Of a DNA stretch of 64,000 bases, positions 61,670 through 64,000 are shown one piece after another. A model generated the notes under the pieces. The model was given only the letters and a program-made list of their open reading frames with translations. It was not told where the DNA came from and did no database searches. The stretch is from NCBI RefSeq assembly GCF_000515395.1, contig NZ_KI911782.1, positions 1,589,090 to 1,653,089 of the forward strand, given 5' to 3'. The position numbers were made by a program, and so were the translations under genes. This DNA comes from Jiangella gansuensis DSM 44835 (GTDB lineage Bacteria > Actinomycetota > Actinomycetes > Jiangellales > Jiangellaceae). Numbering within the stretch: position 1 is the stretch's first letter; each line of letters begins with the position of its first letter.

Positions 61670-62002
61670 AAGCGCCTTTCGCAGAATTCGTCAGTTCAGG
61701 CCACCGAGGGGGTACGTTCGGCCGGTAGACAGCATCGCGATACTGCGGCACGGCCCGCTGGCCTGGGGCGATGCCGGTCATGCACGGCGCGCCGAGCCGT
61801 CGCAGCCGGGGCGCGAGACGTGAACGGCGCGGAGAGCGGACCTGCTTGCCCGAATCCGTCCTGGTATGGCGTGATCAGCGTCGTCCGAATTGCGCGCAAT
61901 CGGCTCGCGCCGAGCCGGGCGTGTTCCGATCTCACGCGGTTCGCGGCTGCTCCGCCTCGGCGGCGTGGACCAGAAGCGCGGCGTTCGTTGTCAGTCAGCG
62001 GC
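61670..62002. other. Intergenic region without a recognisable gene
   Basis: About 330 nt. The open frames across it are Arg/Ala-rich and resemble no family. The region adjoins a decayed kinase fragment and may be degraded coding sequence. Confidence 0.4.
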
Positions 62003-62293
62003 CTAGCCCCGGATGTGGCACAGGGCAATCGCCAGGTTGTGCTCGACCGCACCGACGGTGTCGAGAGCGACGTGCTCGGTGGTCAACGGCGGGAATTCGG
62101 CGCGCATGTTCTCCACGTGCTGCCAGTCGATCTCGTGCCAGCCGGGGATGTCGCGCCGGCGTCCGTCGACGCGTCCGCGATGGACGGCGAGGTCGCTGCA
62201 GCGGCACTCGATGACGACGAGCCGGGCGTGGTGTTCGGCGGCGAGCGTGCCCCATCGTGGGGCCGTCTCCGGCGGGGGGACGTCGAGTTCCGG
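62003..62293 (-). pseudogene. C-terminal remnant of a P-loop kinase-like protein
   Basis: A 96-codon open stretch with no usable start codon before its middle. It encodes HARLVVIECRCSDLAVHRGR followed by GRRRDIPGWHEIDWQHVENM and a tail ending HNLAIALCHIRG. The pattern VVIEC...HR.R...R..IPGW.EIDW.HVE..R resembles the C-terminus of actinobacterial AAA-type small kinases. The Walker A half is absent and replaced by a TAA and the neighbouring acetyltransferase gene, so this is a relic. Confidence 0.5.
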
Positions 62294-62308
62294 TTATCAT
62301 TTCAGATC

Positions 62309-63076
62309 GTGGCCGACGAGTTGCGCATCGCGCCGGCAGAGCCCGATCCAGCACGTCCTCGGATCATGCCAGTGGACGAAACGCTTATCCGGCCAGCCAC
62401 GGAAGCGCGACTGAGCGAGCTGGACGTCGCGGGATCTTCACCGTTGCCCTCGCTGGTGCACGACTGGGTGTGGGGCTGGTCCATGTGCCGGGACCTGCCC
62501 GAGCCGCGCACCGAGCCCGACGGCTATCGCCTCGAGGTCGGCAGACAGGAGCAGCGAGTCCGCTTCGTCATGACAGACCTGGCCGCAGCATCAGCCCGTG
62601 CGCAGGCACCCGCCGAACCAGGCACCTGGCTGAAGATCATCGCTCATCGCGAGCAGGCGATATCCGCGCTGAACGCGAGATGGACCGTAGCCGAGCCAGA
62701 GTTCCTGATGAGTGCCCCGATCGGCCCGGGCCGCGCTCCGGACATCGACGGCTACACATCGCGGATCACCGACCTAGGTCGCTTCCGTGAGGTCGCGGTT
62801 CATGCGCGCGACGGCATGCGAGCCGCGTCCGGCCGCGTGGCCGTCCATGGCGACGCAGCGGTGATCGATCAGGTCGAGACGGATAGCGCGCACCGACGGC
62901 GTGGACTCGGGCGCCTGGTCATGGCCAGCCTGTGCTCGGTGGCGCGAGACGAGCGCGCGACGCGCGGGGTCCTCGTCGCGACGACGGACGGCCGCGGGCT
63001 CTACGAAGCACTCGGCTGGACCGTCGACTCCGACGTCGTCACCGCGAAGGCGGCGATCGGACCAGGCGCCTCCTAA
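62309..63076 (+). CDS. GNAT-family N-acetyltransferase
   Basis: Up to 255 residues. C-terminal GNAT core with VETDSAHRRRGLGRLVMASL (acetyl-CoA loop R-R-G-L-G) and GLYEALGWT; the N-terminal half (WSMCRDLPEPRTEPDGYRLE) looks like a degenerate first GNAT-like domain. GTG 62309 follows TATCAT by 8 nt; the ATG at 62366 is an alternative start that loses 19 residues. A much longer upstream reading is filler overlapping the kinase relic on the other strand. Confidence 0.82.
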   Translation: MADELRIAPAEPDPARPRIMPVDETLIRPATEARLSELDVAGSSPLPSLVHDWVWGWSMCRDLPEPRTEPDGYRLEVGRQEQRVRFVMTDLAAASARAQAPAEPGTWLKIIAHREQAISALNARWTVAEPEFLMSAPIGPGRAPDIDGYTSRITDLGRFREVAVHARDGMRAASGRVAVHGDAAVIDQVETDSAHRRRGLGRLVMASLCSVARDERATRGVLVATTDGRGLYEALGWTVDSDVVTAKAAIGPGAS

Positions 63077-63125
63077 GCCGCATCGCCCGCCGCGCACGGC
63101 TTCGCCGCTTGCCTGGCAAAGGGAG

Positions 63126-63198
<73 letters not shown>

Positions 63199-63323
63199 AA
63201 CGACGCTAGAGGTTACCACCGGCGGGCGCGGAGTAGAAATCGCCAGGACGGCGGGCCGGCGGGGCCACACGCGAGTTCGCGCGGCCGGCACTCCGGGCGA
63301 TCGTCGCGCCTAGAGTAGGCGGC

Positions 63324-63638
63324 ATGGCCAACCAGCCCGAGCGCCGCGAGTACGACATCGAGATCCCGACCGATGTCGAGCCCGGCACCTATGCCGATTT
63401 CGCTTCCATCTGGCACACCGCCGACTCATTCGTCCTGGACTTCGCCGTGTTGAAGCGGCCACCCAAGCCCACGGTGGCCGACGACGGCAGCCGGGTGGTG
63501 AAGGTCCCGACCCGGGTGGTGACTCGGGTGCGGGTGCCACCGAGCCAGGTGTTCGAGATCATGAAGGGCCTCGAGAAGCAGCTCAGCATGTGGGAGCGCA
63601 GTCACGGTGTCCGTCGTCGCTCGCCCGAGGATTCCTGA
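63324..63638 (+). CDS. DUF3467-family protein
   Basis: A 104-residue protein with the DUF3467 pattern (EIPTDVEPGTYADFASIWHT, then DSFVLDFAVLKR). Function unknown; widespread small cytosolic protein. TAGAGT ends 7 nt before the ATG at 63324, a leaderless arrangement. The next gene begins 2 nt after its stop. Confidence 0.88.
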   Translation: MANQPERREYDIEIPTDVEPGTYADFASIWHTADSFVLDFAVLKRPPKPTVADDGSRVVKVPTRVVTRVRVPPSQVFEIMKGLEKQLSMWERSHGVRRRSPEDS

Positions 63639-63640
63639 GG

Positions 63641-64000
63641 GTGGACAACGGGCTGCGGATCGTCATCGGTCTGGCGGGCCTGATCGGTGCCGGCTGGTCG
63701 GCGCTGCGGGTGGTGCGGACGCGGCGGCGGGGCCGCCCGGCAGACGCCGTCGTGACGGAGTCGAAGCTGGTGCATCGGGCCGGTGCTCAGGGCGCGCGCA
63801 GTAGCCGCTGGGTCTCCACCGTGCATTACGAGGACGACGACGGCGCCGAGCGGGTGTCGGCGTTGCCGGGGAAGTACCAGGTGGGCGAGACGGTCCAGGT
63901 GGTGTATCTGCCGGAGCACTCCGCCGAGGTGTCGAGGCGGGGCGGCGGGTCGTTCAACGAGGCATTCGCGGTGCTCGGCGTGACGGCTGCGGCGATCGCT
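63641..64000 (+). CDS. DUF3592-type membrane protein, 3'-truncated by window edge
   Basis: The first 120 residues of a protein with an N-terminal membrane helix (LRIVIGLAGLIGAGWSALRV), a beta-rich outer domain (WVSTVHYEDDDGAERVSALP, then GETVQVVYLPEHSAEV) and the start of a second helix. This matches the DUF3592 layout. GTG 63641 follows the DUF3467 stop directly; frame open at the window end. Confidence 0.8.
   Translation, partial: MDNGLRIVIGLAGLIGAGWSALRVVRTRRRGRPADAVVTESKLVHRAGAQGARSSRWVSTVHYEDDDGAERVSALPGKYQVGETVQVVYLPEHSAEVSRRGGGSFNEAFAVLGVTAAAIA

Noticed and set aside
61696-62052. Minus-strand frame of 118 codons between the acidic protein and the kinase relic
   Set aside because: Arg/Ala-rich, no domain, no promoter or ribosome-binding site, and it overlaps the kinase-like frame that does show a family pattern.

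Overview
This 64 kb window is GC-rich chromosomal DNA that almost certainly comes from an actinomycete. The main reasons are pervasive use of G/C-ending codons and GTG starts, a mycothiol-linked Rv2466c-type protein, many leaderless genes (TANNNT box 6-7 nt before the start codon), several Tat-exported enzymes, and a sugar ABC importer without its own ATPase (a shared MsiK-like ATPase is usual in these bacteria). The density of large secreted glycoside hydrolases suggests a soil or plant-associated genus. Jiangellales or a relative is possible, but that is only an impression. There is no rRNA, CRISPR array, integrase or prophage.

Positions 1-33 kb hold a carbohydrate-utilization region. After the 3' part of a LuxR-type regulator come a uronate-dehydrogenase-like gene and a divergent three-gene operon (enolase-superfamily dehydratase/cycloisomerase, DHDPS-family lyase, SDR dehydrogenase), together resembling an oxidative uronic-acid pathway. 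A DAHP synthase follows, with an apparent leader-peptide attenuator, then an IclR regulator. Next to it an eight-gene operon (8.4-26.8 kb) encodes a solute-binding lipoprotein, two permeases and five large secreted proteins: an alpha/alpha-toroid protein, a BNR_4 beta-propeller, two GH31-like enzymes (one frameshifted) and a GH9-like enzyme. These share interchangeable accessory modules, including a small two-cysteine C-terminal module. A 15-bp element is shared between the uronate-gene and transporter promoters. The likely logic is extracellular cutting of a uronic-acid-containing polysaccharide, import of oligosaccharides, and cytoplasmic oxidation of the uronate.

Positions 26.8-33.9 kb carry an M48 peptidase overlapping a VirD4-like ATPase, an amidase-flavin oxidoreductase pair, an AbiEi/DUF559-like gene enclosed by a perfect inverted pair of 57-bp palindromic repeats, and a second IclR regulator nearly identical to the first. 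The same palindrome family recurs at 42.6 and 58.3 kb, and genes repeatedly end inside it.

Positions 34-64 kb are mostly housekeeping or stress genes: aminopeptidase N, RpiB, Fpg/Nei glycosylase, SpoIIE-type phosphatase, an exported amine oxidase with an exported RidA protein, an ECF sigma/anti-sigma operon, AlkD, HrpA, a WYL regulator divergent from RidA, bacterioferritin-comigratory peroxiredoxin, GroES-like protein, FUSC-like membrane protein, LigD polymerase domain, a phosphotransferase, tRNA-Leu(UAG), tRNA-Lys(CUU), and several small or decayed genes.
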